Source of the DNA: Larus michahellis
Lineage: Eukaryota > Chordata > Aves > Charadriiformes > Laridae
DNA: 64,000 bases
Reading direction: 5' to 3'
Assembly: GCF_964199755.1 (NCBI RefSeq)
Contig: NC_133903.1
Span: forward strand, 53,745,239-53,809,238
The position numbers and the translations under genes were made by a program. This document shows positions 27,901 through 39,220 of this stretch, one piece after another. Within the stretch, counting starts at the first letter, position 1. Every line of letters starts with the position of its first letter. Under the pieces are notes generated by a model, which searched no databases, had not been told where the DNA came from, and saw only the letters and a list, made by a program, of their open reading frames with translations.

Positions 27901-30900
27901 CCACAGATTTAGAAAGGAAAAGTAAAGAAAGATTAGTGCTGAGGAGCAGAAGGACAAAGCAATCTGTGACCATGATGTCTGGATTCTCCATCCCGAGATG
28001 AAACTATTCCCTCTAGAAACATGAGGAGACATCAGTATTATTGGCAAGATATTGTGCCTCGTTCTATCTGCCTTTGAAAATCAGTCTCAAGGAATCAGAA
28101 GCTGACCACAGCTGATCAACTGGAGTTTCTTCCATGATAGGAGAGCCCCAGTGGCAAATCTACGTCCTGTCTCTCCACGAAGCCTCTATCAGTAGCAAGG
28201 CGTCAGGAGGGAGGATGGGGAAGGACTGGAGCACCCTGCATTCAGCATATCACGTGGGCTGACGATTAGTATCTACGGAGCTAGTTATTGCGGGGAAATA
28301 CCTGCTGCTTACGCATCTTGGAAATCAGGGAGGTATAACGTGCTCTATTTCTGTGCTATTCCTCTTTTTTTTTTCTGCACACAGCAGTCAAACCACCTTG
28401 CTCTCTCTGGGATGTCTGCAGCCCAGTAGATAAGAGAGCAAACACCTCCCATAATGAAGGGGACTCATTCCAGCCATTTGGTTTGAGTTGAATGAAAACG
28501 TGTTTTCCATTCATAAAAAGAAAAAAAAATAAAAAGCTACTCTCAATACTTTCCAATGTCATCCTCCGGAGCCCTGAGGGCCACGTGTCGCACACCCTTA
28601 CTTTGTAGGTCTTGCTTTTATAGACTGTTTTTCACTCCCAGAGATTTATTGTCCCAGTGAAGAAAGAGTCTGGATACGCCTCTGCAGTGGAAATGTAGCC
28701 ATGTATTTGCTAAGAACAAGCTTGTGGTTTACCAGAATATTTCTGTTTCCTTCTGAGGTTTCCAGCTAATGAAGGGGAATTTATCCAGTACATTTATTGA
28801 CATTAAAATAAGAGTTGCAGTCCATAAATAATCCTATTGTTGTTTTAGTTTGCAGTTTAAAACATTTTGTCAGCACCATTGTCATCTACTGTGACTCAGC
28901 TTGTGTTTTTGCTCACAGTATCAGAGCAGCTTGCTGGTAATGGAGGCATACATTCCAGCTGTTCCTACCAAGTAGATTTCAAAGTGCATTTTGAAAGCAT
29001 TCCTGAGCTTTTCAGCACTGAGCACATCTGATCCTGAGAATGGAGACAAAGTCCACAGTTATTCCTTACTTGACATCTATGAAGATAAAAGCACAGCACC
29101 CAGACTGATTTCTGGGCTCATACAAATTCTTGCCAGCGCAGCGCCGGGAGAAAGCCCGTGAGGGACAGATGACATGGCAACATAAGGGCCACCACCCGTT
29201 TTACCCACAGAAATTCAAAATGGCAAGTCAGCTTTGAAAAGTTGTCAGTGCTGGCCCAGAAGGGGGTCGTGATTAGGAACATCTTGGCCCTGGCCCACCT
29301 CTAAAGGAGCCTTCATAGACACAAAGTGTTGTTGTCTTCATGGTGGATCCCTGTGTCAGGAGAAGACTGAAATGCATTGAGGCCAACTCTGTAATCTCCC
29401 TGAATCCGTATCTTTTAATCAGCGTCCCGGAGTGCTGACCAGTGCTGTCATATCTGTCAGTCAGAGTTATCTTTTGCAACAGGAAGTCCCTTAGCTCAAG
29501 GAAGAAGCAAGGTCTTCATAATTAAGGCAATAAAGAACCAAGTTTTTCATGGGTATACTGTCTTACTTTAATGGAGATGTCCAGTGAATACAAGAAAAAA
29601 ATATAAAAGTTAGAATTTCTATATAACCTTGGTTTTGCTATCAGTACGCAATGTTTTGAATTAAATTTGATTTTCAAAAGTCTAAAGTAATAGATTTTCA
29701 TTAGCTCTAAACTCATGAAAAATTTTCAACCTGATTAGTTGAAACTCTTTTCTCTTCTTGCTGGGTTAGTTTTTTTGATTAGCTAAGACTCCTGTAGTTT
29801 TTTTTTAAATCTGTTTTGAAAAATAAAAGGAACGACACGTGAAGAGACTAGTGCTACAGAGTTCATCTCCACAGTTCCTCTGTCTTTGTGACCAGTTAAC
29901 TGAACAACAAATAGTGTTTGTGGTGATGTGTTTTGAATAAAATACATTCAGATATTTCTCTTCCACGGTGTGATGTCCAGTGGCATGGATTAAACAAGAC
30001 TGTAAATATATCTTAGGGTCACGAAAGTGTTATCTTGCTGTAAAAAGTTCAATAATCCAGAGACACTTCAATGGATTATATCAGACTTGCTCATAAAATT
30101 TGCTTACGTGCAGCTCAGCCCTTCCCAACGCGCTTCTCTAGGTATTTACCTACAGCGTTCAGGCTGCTGGCTGCCATTCAGCTGGTATTATCTATCAGGA
30201 GGAGAAGTTTGACGCTCAAGAGGTGAAGCAAAGAAATAGGCAGGCATTTAAAAAGACATATGAGCCAGCAAACAGGAGTGGTTTTAATATTAGTAGCATT
30301 TTAATCTTGTTCTCTAAACAAAAGAGGATTTACTTATTCATGGCTCAAGAATTACAAATTAATGCGTGGAACTGGAGTTAGTACTGAGGGCACTGGAAAT
30401 TCATATGATTCAGTGTATTTATTGTTTTAATTGTTCATATTTCCTTTGCTTTGAGGGATTTGGTCTTTGAGATTAATATGATGGTCACTGCCACATCTGT
30501 CTTGGATTCCTTATTCCTCAAGAGTAGCCCTAAGCAGAGAGCATTACAGAAGTCTCTCATTAGGAAGGAGTAATCGCAGTCTTTTATGTAGCTATAGATG
30601 ATAAAAGGTACCAATTTAGCTGCCTGAAAATCTAGCAGTACTGTTGGACTCGGTAGGTCCTACGTAAGAAAGCCATTCCCAGGGAGACTTTGAGCACTTG
30701 TCTGTCCCTCTTGATTAATAGTAAAATCTTTCTTTCCACTATGAGCCACATGCAGCAAATATTTATCAGAAACTGGAAGAATAAGTGACAATTAAAAGCA
30801 TAAGATTCAGAGTTAGTTTCCTAGGGCGTGTGACCTTGCAATCTTTGAATATCAAAGGTAGTCTTCAGTACTGTGGGATTACCTACAAACTCAAAAGGAG

Positions 30901-32719
30901 GGGATGTGAGGCTTGGCTGTGCCTATACATATAGATAGTCTATGCTAGTCATCTATACAGTAAGCACCGGTACTCAGCCGCCAATGCCCGACCAAGATAA
31001 TGATAGAAGTGTGCAGAGCTTCACGATTTTTACCTGCTAGGCCCTCTCTCTTCCCATCCCCTGCAGACCTCAAGTATAGAAACTGTGTGGAACAATCCCA
31101 CAGTTCCCACTTAAGGTCTTTGGGTCCTTCTTCCCCCCTCTTTCTCTTCCGACTTTACCTACAAGGAAGCAAGTTTGCCTGGAGAGGCCCAGAAGGGTTG
31201 TTTCTCTCAGTACCAAAGAACCTGAAATGTATTTTACTTACGGCAAAACAGAACATCTTAAAGATAGGCAATATATGCAGCTATAGATGTTTCTGAATAC
31301 ACAGACAGAAAATTGAGAACGAGGTTACAATCTGTTTTACTATTAGCTATAGTTCAAATAATGTCCTGAAGCAATGACAATCACTGCCCAGTTGCACCAC
31401 TGAAGACACTGAGAAAAGACAAAACCCAAAGAAGGGGCTCGTCTAGTAATTAGGTTTCAGGTGACTTAACGGTTATTCTTAATGTATTGTGTCAACCACT
31501 CATGACAATAGTTTCAGTCCTGTAAAAACGGATTGAAAAGGACTAAGAAAATTAATGGAAGATATTCCATATTTTCTTCTATGATAGCATTACTTTTGAA
31601 AAAATAAATCATTTGAGGATGGGACGGTGAACAATTATGGCTACATTCAGCAGTTGTGCCCTCCCTGAGCAAAGGCTTAAATATTGACTTCCCTCTGGTA
31701 TGTCAGGAATCTGCTTCATGATGATAATTTACTTCCTTAATTATCTGCAATTGATTTGCATAAGAGTCATATTGAGATTATTATATGATATGAAAACTGC
31801 CAAACATTGTTAATTTAAACAAGTTTTTAAATCAGCCAATCTTAGCCCAACTGTATATTATATAGAATTCAATGGTAAAACAAAAACTCTGTCCTCCCGA
31901 ATAAGATTTTTTCCAATTGGTTGGCACATGGAACAAGTTCATCTTATATATGCCAATTTACAAATATGTCCAATAATAGCAGAGGCAGCAACTGTTCCAC
32001 AGCTCTGCCAGTGTTCGTCAGACACAGTGACAGTAGCCACATCATTAATCTCATGGTATATTAGAAATAAAGTCACTGGAATGGAATGGTGTCAAAGGAT
32101 AAATGTTTCCCCTTTTGAAAATAAACTTCTCAGTTTCACCTCATTGTGTTGTCTTTTCTCTTCACCCCACCCCCCCTTTCCACCCGCCCTTCTATAAATC
32201 CTTTGGTTTCACCTGGCATTTAGGTAACAGTAGGAGACCAATATCCTATGTCAGAGCTCGTTCTACAGTTATCAGTTTAGCATACCCTTAAATCCCCACA
32301 GTCGCTGTGCCAAGACCAATCCTTTCTCTGAGAGGTTAAACATATGCATTACATATTGAAACAATGTAAGTAGCATGTAATTAGCACTGTTTATGCATTC
32401 TCGCTTTAAATTATACTCTGAAACCTATGATGTTTTTCAAGGCACTTAATGTTAGAGAGACTCAAATGAGCATTCATCTTGTCGTGTTTAACTTTATTCA
32501 TAAATAACGCTTTAAATATATTTGAATGGTTTATTCCATTAGATCCCATGAACCAACATACACATTCTTCCCTTAGAGGATATAGTTCTTAATAAAACAT
32601 CCTTTAAAATTATAAAACCCGTGAACGTGGCAATTAAATTTACAAACAGTGTCATCGACAACTTTAACAAAAGATGTTTGAAGCAGGGAGGGGGGAGCGT
32701 TGAGGGACCTTTTTTTCAG

Positions 32720-32771
32720 TCCTTTTTTTTTTTTTTTTTTTTTCTTCCCCCTCCTCTTTTTTCCTTTTTTT
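32720..32771 (+). repeat. 52-base pure pyrimidine tract
   Basis: T, CC, then T21 (32723-32743), CTTCCCCCTCCTC and T-rich sequence to 32771, with no purine. It may be triplex-prone. The open frame on the opposite strand (Lys/Glu-rich) is a translation of this tract and not a gene. Confidence 0.9.
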
Positions 32772-35700
32772 AAAGTCTTGTTCCATAAGGATTATAGCTC
32801 CCCCGCTGTTTGGAAAAGATAATTTCACTTGTAACACTAATAACTTGAGCAGGGAGAAGGCTGGCTGGGTGAATGGAATGCACTTCACTGCACATCTTGG
32901 CTTCGCTAGAAATCGGAAACAGATGGTCCTTGCGGCTGGCTTCCCACTCGGGCCCGCTCAGTGCCAGCCTGTGGTCGTTGGCTGGTTGCTGCTGGCACTG
33001 TGTGACTTGAACATAGTAGGACAGTGGCAAAAGAAATCAAATCTTTTTCATTGAGCAGCAAACTGTAATGAAATTTGACAGATCTGACATTCTATACCCA
33101 ACATCTAGTTAGAATATATTAACCTTTTAGTTTTCTTGAGCTCCTCTCCTACTAGTTATGAATTTCCTTATTAGAGTTTTGCAGTGGCTCCGGAGATGGC
33201 AGGAAAGCGATATCTTCTGGCTGCCCTCTAATGTTAGAGCTAAAACAAGTATTTCAAATAGTAAAGGAAACGCGGGGCTTCTAACTCCTCCCAAATTCTC
33301 ATATAAAAAAAAGCTAGTAATAGAAATAATGGTTAGATGTTTTTGTTAATATTTCGTTCCAGGATGAAAAAAGAAAATAATAGTACGGTGATATTCCATG
33401 CACGTTTACTCAATAAGAATATTTTCTGGGTACTTCATGTATCCCCGCCTCAGTGGGGTAACGCTGCCCTTGATCCAGATGCATCAAAACCGAGTTTGTG
33501 GTTTTGATGAATACTTTTATCTTAAATTCTATGACTTTGCACTTACTTAGATGTTTTAGATTGGTCCAGGGCAGGAGTCACTCTCTCCCTCTGAAGGCTT
33601 CTCCCAGGTCTGAGCTTGATATTAGCTTCTTTCCGGATTAGTGCCTGTTTAGTCCTTCTCAAGAGGTTGTGTTGGCTGTCACATGGGCCTTGAGCCAGCA
33701 AAGTACGTGCTCCCAGGGGACGGGTACCTCTCCCAGATGAAGAGCATGTTGAAACGTTGTGCTGAGTTATGGTCACAGATTAGGAAATAGTTGGTTATAT
33801 TTAGACTTAAAAATAAATCTGGTTTGTGTTCCTTTACATTTTGGGTTGATAGAGAAGGATTTTTACTTATTTTTTAAAAATGTTTGTATGTGTCATTCCT
33901 TCCCTTTCACTCCTTTCATCTGTTCCTCCTGTTTCTTTCAGACATGAAGTCACAGCACTGTCTGTGATGTCAGTGTGTTTCCATATTGACAGACCGTTCT
34001 GTCAGAAACAAGATCTTGATGCTTGTTTCAGATGAGGCAAAAGGGGAATACAGATGGCAAGAAGAAAATCAGAGGAGTGAGAGAGGAGCGGCGAGAAATA
34101 CACACAACAGAGCTACGGGGGGGGGAAATGCAGAGTCCAAAGACAACTTTCCTGGGGAGGGGAGAGGACTTCTTTCCCTGGGTTCAGCAAGATCATCCGA
34201 AATGCGTGTGTCACCTTGAGTATTCAGTAGAAGCTCTACTGTTGCACTCATTTTGGCTCGGAGTCCTTTAAGGTGCAGGAGCAGTGGTCACATGCTGCTT
34301 CTCTCCTTGTTTACGCCTTCAGCAACAGCAGATCCTCTTGATTGAAGCCAGGATTATAGGATTTCCAAAAGCTACAACACACACTCGTTGTCAGCAACTT
34401 TGCATAAGTTCAGAGGCTGTCCAAAAATCAACTGCCTGCTCTCACATGGCGCTTGAACTAATTGTCACTATTCGAGATAAGGAAATCCTCTTGGTAACTC
34501 ATCTAGGTTCAGGCTTCCCAAAGAAAACGCCTCCCAGATTAGGAACAGATCTAAAAATCACGCTGTTGCAATCAGCTGAAAAGGTTCTAAGCAATTGCAA
34601 CTGAGGAAATAGGGGGAGGCAAAGGGAAAAAAGAAAGGGTTAATGAGCAGTAGATACCATGCAATTAATAGATAATCTGGTAAAGAGTACTGAGATCCTG
34701 AAGATGTGTCTAGCACTGGGAGCTACACGCAGTTCTGCCGCGTTTCTTTTACCGATGCGAATAGTAGAAGCCAACATTTGGAGAAACCACCCGCTATGCC
34801 AACGTTTCTAATGCTCTCATGCATTCAGTTTCCAGTAGGCTGTAAAATGCCAGCTTGATATAGTCATCTGAATTAATATACTTTATTAGCCTTTTTTAGC
34901 ATTCATTCCTGCTTTCATACACTTGGTAGCAGCAATGACCTCATGCGAATGTGCTGCCGAGGGGAGATAGAGAGGGGCACGCTCACGCTGTTTGTGTTGC
35001 GGCAGGTAACTCTGCTCAACAATTAAGCAAATTATTTTGGGGTAGTTGGCCACTTCTCCAGTAGGAAGTCAGAAAGCCACTGGCAAGTACTTCCATTCAT
35101 TGCTTGAGGCCTAAAGCTGTCGGAAAACAAATCTCTTCTGTAGCCCACAAACACATACACCTAAGTTATTTCCGACTTGAAATATCGCTCATATATTGCA
35201 AGCGTTTTTATTTTGCAGCTGTGTCTGCACAAATGTCTATGCCGCACGAAGGCTTTTTCTTTCTTCGGAACAGTCTGATTTAGAAGCAAACATCTTTGTG
35301 GCTTATTAGTCTTTGGAAGGCATCGTTTTGTCCCAGTACTATTCACAGGGAGTGTTGTGCAGAATGCTGATTGACAAGAGTTAAATTCAAAACATGTAGC
35401 CATTTTCTGGTGTGTGGTTTTTTTCCTGATTGAAGGAAAACTACTTAGATGTTTGTTTCCAAAACGGCATCTGTCAGCAATCAGAGGGGAAAAATTGCAT
35501 AAAACAAATGCAATTGTTTGGAGTAGCATTTCCTGGATCATGTTAAATGCTTGATTTGCTCCCCATTATGCTCACCAAATAATTTTATTTTCCACAATAA
35601 TTGCAATATTTAACATGTTGTATTTAATCTTGTTTTAATGCTATTAACAACAGCCGCTTATGAAAGGAATAATTGCTCTACGGGTAAGAACCCACCATCC

Positions 35701-36840
35701 CCAGCATCAGAAAGAACAATGGCAAAGTTAACTGCACCTAATTGTTCTGAATTTAAAACGCTGTTAACCAACAGCACTCCTCATTTCTTTCCACATAACT
35801 ACTATACTGTCAGGAAGGAAATGGTTTCATGCTTCTGTCATTCATAAGCTGAAAAGTGTATGCTCTTCTACAAAAATGTTTTTCGGTGTGTTTATAATTA
35901 ATATTGGGAAGTAAAGTCATACACTGGCATAGGATGACCTAAGTACCCTCGAAGCAGTGGTTAACGTAGCAATCGAGAGAAAGTTTGTCAGTAGATCTAT
36001 AACTACATCAGGTGATGGAAAACCATATAGACTGAATAGAGATTTATCAGAACTTGTCTGGAATGACATGCAGCCCAACTGGGTATGAAACGCTAAATAA
36101 ATAATAAGCAGGGTGGGTAAGTTGTTCGGTTTGAGAGGTAGGAGCAAAGAGAGCAGCAGAAAATTGAATCTGACACCCATTCAAAGGCTGATTGTTACTT
36201 AAGCATTTTACTTTATATTTCGCGTGATTATTTGGAGGGAGGTATTTTTCAATAAGCAACAAGCCACAGAAAGGACAGGTAGCGCTAACGAACCTGCGGT
36301 AACAGAAGACGATAAATGCTTTGGCCAGCCAGTGCAAGGGCAGTTCCTGGCACGGTGTCCATTTTTTTTTTCCTGGACTCGGACTAAAACTTAACACTTC
36401 CCATGCTAGTCAGTCCCTTTCCTGTAAATGGCAGTGAGTTCGTACCTGCTACCCGGAGCAAAAAAGCAAACTGGGATGTGAAGTAGTTGCATGGATCATG
36501 CACTAACGTATTTTTTGTGCAGTCCGAACAGATTGTTAAGGCTGGGGCAAAAACAAAGACTGAGCCCTTCGTGTTACACTAGCAGTTTGTGTTTACCCTA
36601 AATCATTTGCTTATCGTCTTGCACATCACAGAAATCTGAAGGTATTATTGAAGCTCAATGAAAGTTAGTTCTGTCCTGTACTGAATGACAGTTTTGTAAT
36701 CTGTGCAGCCCAGAATTATCATTTTGCTGTAGCCAAATAGTTAAACAATAGTCAGTACACAAAACAATCAAATGAGGAATTGTGCACCCACGAGCTCCCC
36801 TTTTTGCTACAAACAGCAAAGGGATATTGTTTAAAATAGA
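32772..36840. other. Gene-free upstream DNA nearest the NFI promoter zone
   Basis: No exon or mobile element recognised. The stretch 34920-35060 mixes CpG-containing and AT-rich homeobox-like sites (CAATTAAGCAAATTATTT) and is a plausible enhancer, but sequence alone cannot show it. Confidence 0.45.
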
Positions 36841-38144
36841 GTGGATATTTCTAATACATTTTCCTCTTGTGTCCGAATCGCGAAAAGATTTGCAGGGTGT
36901 AGCTGTTTCTCAGTGAGCAAGTTATATCGGCCACGGCTCTACAGACCTAAGAAATATTCCTGGCGAGAGCCTGTTTGCCAGTTCAGAAGTTCATTTTATC
37001 GAGCACTTGAGGAAAGGCACTACTGTATAGACTGAAGTGCCCCGTTATTAAGTGGTGGCGGTCATAGCTGAGCCGCCGTCGCTCCCTGTGATACAGCGGG
37101 GCGATTTAAACGGAAAGCATTCACTGCCTGTTTAATAGTCAGCTGTCATAAAAGTAATACTTCTGTTGGTTTTACAGTGCACCAGAAGAAGTGGGAAACG
37201 GATTTGGGAAAACGTATGGTTATCTTTTACTTTGTTTTCCAGGAAAGGATTTTACTATTGGACAATACCAGGATTTCATAACTTTTTTCAAAACTGTGTT
37301 TGGGAGCTGTCATTTTCCAAGTTATCTGTCAATTCCTCGTGTAAATTTTGAACATTGCAGAGAAGTTTTGCAGGAGGGAGAAACAAACCTCGGTGTGGCT
37401 TTGGTGCTTATCACCTGATGGTATTAGAAAGCATAACATTATAAACCAGTTTTTTAAAAAATGGTAGCAAAAATATATTAAAAAAAAAAAATAAGATAGA
37501 AAGGGAATTGTTCAGTTCTTAGGGAGTACTTTAGCCATTTGAACCTTCATATGAAAAGTCATTTATTTAAACAATAAGATCTGGTATCTAAAATCAAGAA
37601 GGAACAAAAAGCCAAAACTTTAACGTCTCAAAAAAATGAAAGAGCATTTGATTCCTTCAGAAAGCTTCTTTTACTGAATTGAGGAATAAACTTCAGCAGT
37701 TTATACTTTTGTTTTGCCTTTCACTGCTTAAATGATTTTATGCACAATTATGAAAGGAAGAAAGAAAAAGAAAGACGCAATCTTTTTCTTTTTTTGCCCA
37801 GTCTTTTTTCCCCCCCCGGTCACGTACATGAGAAAAGTAGCTGCGATAAACAGATACTGAATCAGACTGAAAGTCTTTTTTTAAAAAAAAAAAAAAACCA
37901 CCCAAAACATTGCATGATAGTCTCTAAGCAGTTCCATCTGTCAAGCAGAAATTTTAGGCTAATAGCCTGTGGCGATCTCCCTCCGCAGTCCACTACCTGC
38001 CTTTGTCCTATTAAATCTCTTTATTCTTCTTAAAAAAGAAAAAAAGAGGAAAGGAAAGAAAAACCTTGCAGACCAAAATCATCTGAGTGATGAAGCCCTA
38101 ATTTTGACCGCCTCTCTTTGATGTTGAGCAGTGGGTTCTTATTT
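36841..38144 (+). promoter_or_regulatory. Probable proximal promoter/upstream region of the NFI exon
   Basis: This is gene-free sequence just upstream of the purine tract. CpG is denser than in the bulk of the window at about 36841-37140, for example around 37065-37110 (GCCGCCGTCGCT, CGGGGCG). It includes a purine/pyrimidine inverted repeat (37761-37791) and poly(A)/poly(C) runs near 37800-37895. The open frames here are short and composition-driven. The promoter role is inferred from position and CpG alone; no convincing TATA box was identified. Confidence 0.35.
37761..37791. repeat. Inverted repeat of A/G and T/C arms
   Basis: AAAGAAAAAGA (37761-37771) is the exact reverse complement of TCTTTTTCTTT (37781-37791), with a 9-base spacer. 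The arms are low complexity, so the pairing could arise from two adjacent simple tracts rather than a selected hairpin. Confidence 0.6.
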
Positions 38145-38226
38145 AAAAAAAAAAAAAAAAAAAAAAAAAGGAGTGAGTGAGAGAGAGGGAGAGGGGGAGA
38201 GAGAGGGAGAGAGAGAGAGGAGAAGA
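38145..38226 (+). repeat. Poly(A)25 followed by GA-rich purine tract
   Basis: A run of 25 A (38145-38169) passes into GGAGTGAGTGAG and then 48 uninterrupted purines (38179-38226), mostly GA and GGGA units. It ends about 200 bases before the NFI ATG, so it is promoter or 5'UTR sequence. Long polypurine tracts can form triplex DNA, and GA arrays often mark nucleosome-poor promoters; both points are general knowledge and not shown here. Confidence 0.9.
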
Positions 38227-38324
38227 CAGTGCTAGGAGCAGATGACTTTTCATCTCCACTTCACCTTGCCACTGGGTCTGTGAGAGATTGGTTCATTGTC
38301 AAGGAGATTTTTTTTTTTTTACCC

Positions 38325-38436
38325 ATGATTCCATATGGTATGGACCGGGCTACATGTTGCCCAACATGCCAGTGCAAATGTTTTCTCAATTAGGTGTCTT
38401 ATCTCCCGTGAGTTAGCATCAGATGAAGCTTGCTGA
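38325..38436 (+). promoter_or_regulatory. Cluster of upstream ATGs and short uORFs before the NFI start
   Basis: Six ATGs lie at 38325, 38335, 38340, 38354, 38366 and 38378, within 100 bases of the NFI start. The frame opened at 38325 has 22 codons and stops at 38391-38393; its internal ATG at 38340 has G at -3 and +4 and encodes a Cys-rich tail with five Cys. The frame from 38335 has 33 codons and overlaps the main start, stopping at 38434-38436. The frame from 38354 (20 codons) is in phase with NFI but closed by TAG at 38414. The main ATG has C at -3 and A at +4, a weak context. The second in-frame Met (38444, residue 8) has A at -3 and G at +4. If this segment is in the mature 5'UTR, it should restrain translation. 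The transcription start cannot be fixed from sequence alone. Confidence 0.55.
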
Positions 38437-38518
38437 CAGCATAATGGCAGGGAAAACCTCCGACGGCTCCATCAAATGGCAGCTCTGCTACGACATCTCG
38501 GCCAGAACTTGGTGGATG
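38423..38518 (+). CDS. NFIA: First coding exon of Nuclear Factor I (alternative N-terminus, probably NFIA)
   Basis: This exon encodes the first 32 residues of an NFI-family transcription factor, a nuclear protein that binds TTGGC(N5)GCCAA sites as a dimer and controls glial and other developmental genes. Seen: ATG at 38423, an in-frame TAG nine bases upstream at 38414, and an open frame MKLADSIMAGKTSDG... ending WQLCYDISARTWWM. The frame breaks at a consensus donor, ATG|GTGAGT, between codons (phase 0). From memory, one mammalian NFIA isoform starts MKLADSVMAGKASDG...ARTWWM and joins DEFHPF of the DNA-binding exon; this copy would differ at residues 7 (Ile) and 12 (Thr). The frame stays open for another 33 codons past the donor, but that part is low-complexity intron. 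The paralogues NFIB and NFIX use other short starts that I recall, so NFIA is favoured but not proven. The exon is partial: the DNA-binding and transactivation exons lie beyond the window. Confidence 0.85.
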
Positions 38519-38524
38519 GTGAGT
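38519..38524 (+). other. Splice donor of the NFI first exon
   Basis: GTGAGT directly follows the ATG codon for residue 32, a near-perfect vertebrate 5' splice site. The family-specific peptide ends exactly here, and downstream translation turns into a Phe/Ser-rich low-complexity stretch. This fixes the exon end and implies phase 0 joining to an exon starting with Asp-Glu-Phe. Confidence 0.85.
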
Positions 38525-38820
38525 TGGCAGCAGGGCTGCTTTTTTTTTTCTCCCTTTTCTACTTTCCCTCCCTCTTTGACAAAATGTCCCAGACCTCACA
38601 TTTATCAAATTAACATTTGATTTTTTTCACACTCTTCAGTAGAGCAGCCTCACACTTGTCCCACTTGTGTGCTTTCCCCTGTGTAACAGGAGACCGTTAA
38701 TGTGCACTACAGTTTCCAGAGGGAAGCTTTTTCAATTCTCCTTAAGGGGGGAAAAAAAAAAAAAAAGTATGCAAAGAAGTAGTTTGAAAAAGCCTTGTGC
38801 AGAGTAAGTTGTCTCAGTCG

Positions 38821-39220
38821 GCTGCCTAACGCTCAGTTTGTTTTACTTTATCTGCTGCTTTCAAGCGTTCGTGTGCGTGTGCATTTTTTACCATGCGATA
38901 TTTTGTAAAGAGGGGAGGTGGAAAGTTCAGTCCGTTACAAAGCGAGTTGATTACTGTAAAAGCCTGGAACGGTGCGGTAGTGTCGTGGTGTAAAATCATC
39001 ACGTGTGAGAGGAGCGTGTTTTGCGAGGTGCTGCCTTTCATCGGAGACCCCCATCTAACTTTTCCCTCCGCTTGTTTACGTTAGAACAGGTTACCGGGCT
39101 TTGCTGACCTGGAGCCATGTGTTACAGATCCCACATAGTCTGGCTCTAGCTGCTTTTGGGCGCAATTAAAGTTTCAATAAAGTCCCAACGTGCTCCGTAG
39201 AACGAGTTAACTAGCATGTC
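38821..39220. promoter_or_regulatory. CpG-enriched patch at the start of intron 1
   Basis: By eye, about 22 CpGs fall in 400 bases of average GC content, close to the number expected without CpG depletion, while most of the window is depleted. It begins 300 bases after the NFI exon and probably belongs to the same unmethylated promoter domain. No exon is recognised in it. Confidence 0.4.

Larger units (their letters stand above)
18453..32719. other. Gene-free upstream DNA
   Basis: Apart from the repeat fragments listed separately I see no gene. A tRNA-like A-box (18514-18525) lacks a B-box. The patch 20900-21120 is GC-richer with pyrimidine runs. Frames up to about 120 codons have no domain I recognise. 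Confidence 0.5.

Noticed and set aside
32664..32888. Lys/Glu-rich reverse-strand frame
   Set aside because: It is a translation of the long pyrimidine tract.
38399..38608. Reverse-strand frame across the NFI exon
   Set aside because: It is a shadow of the sense coding exon and the intronic T-run.
38519..38620. Continuation of the NFI exon frame past the donor
   Set aside because: The sequence after GTGAGT is a T-rich run encoding Phe/Ser, and family knowledge places the exon end at the donor.
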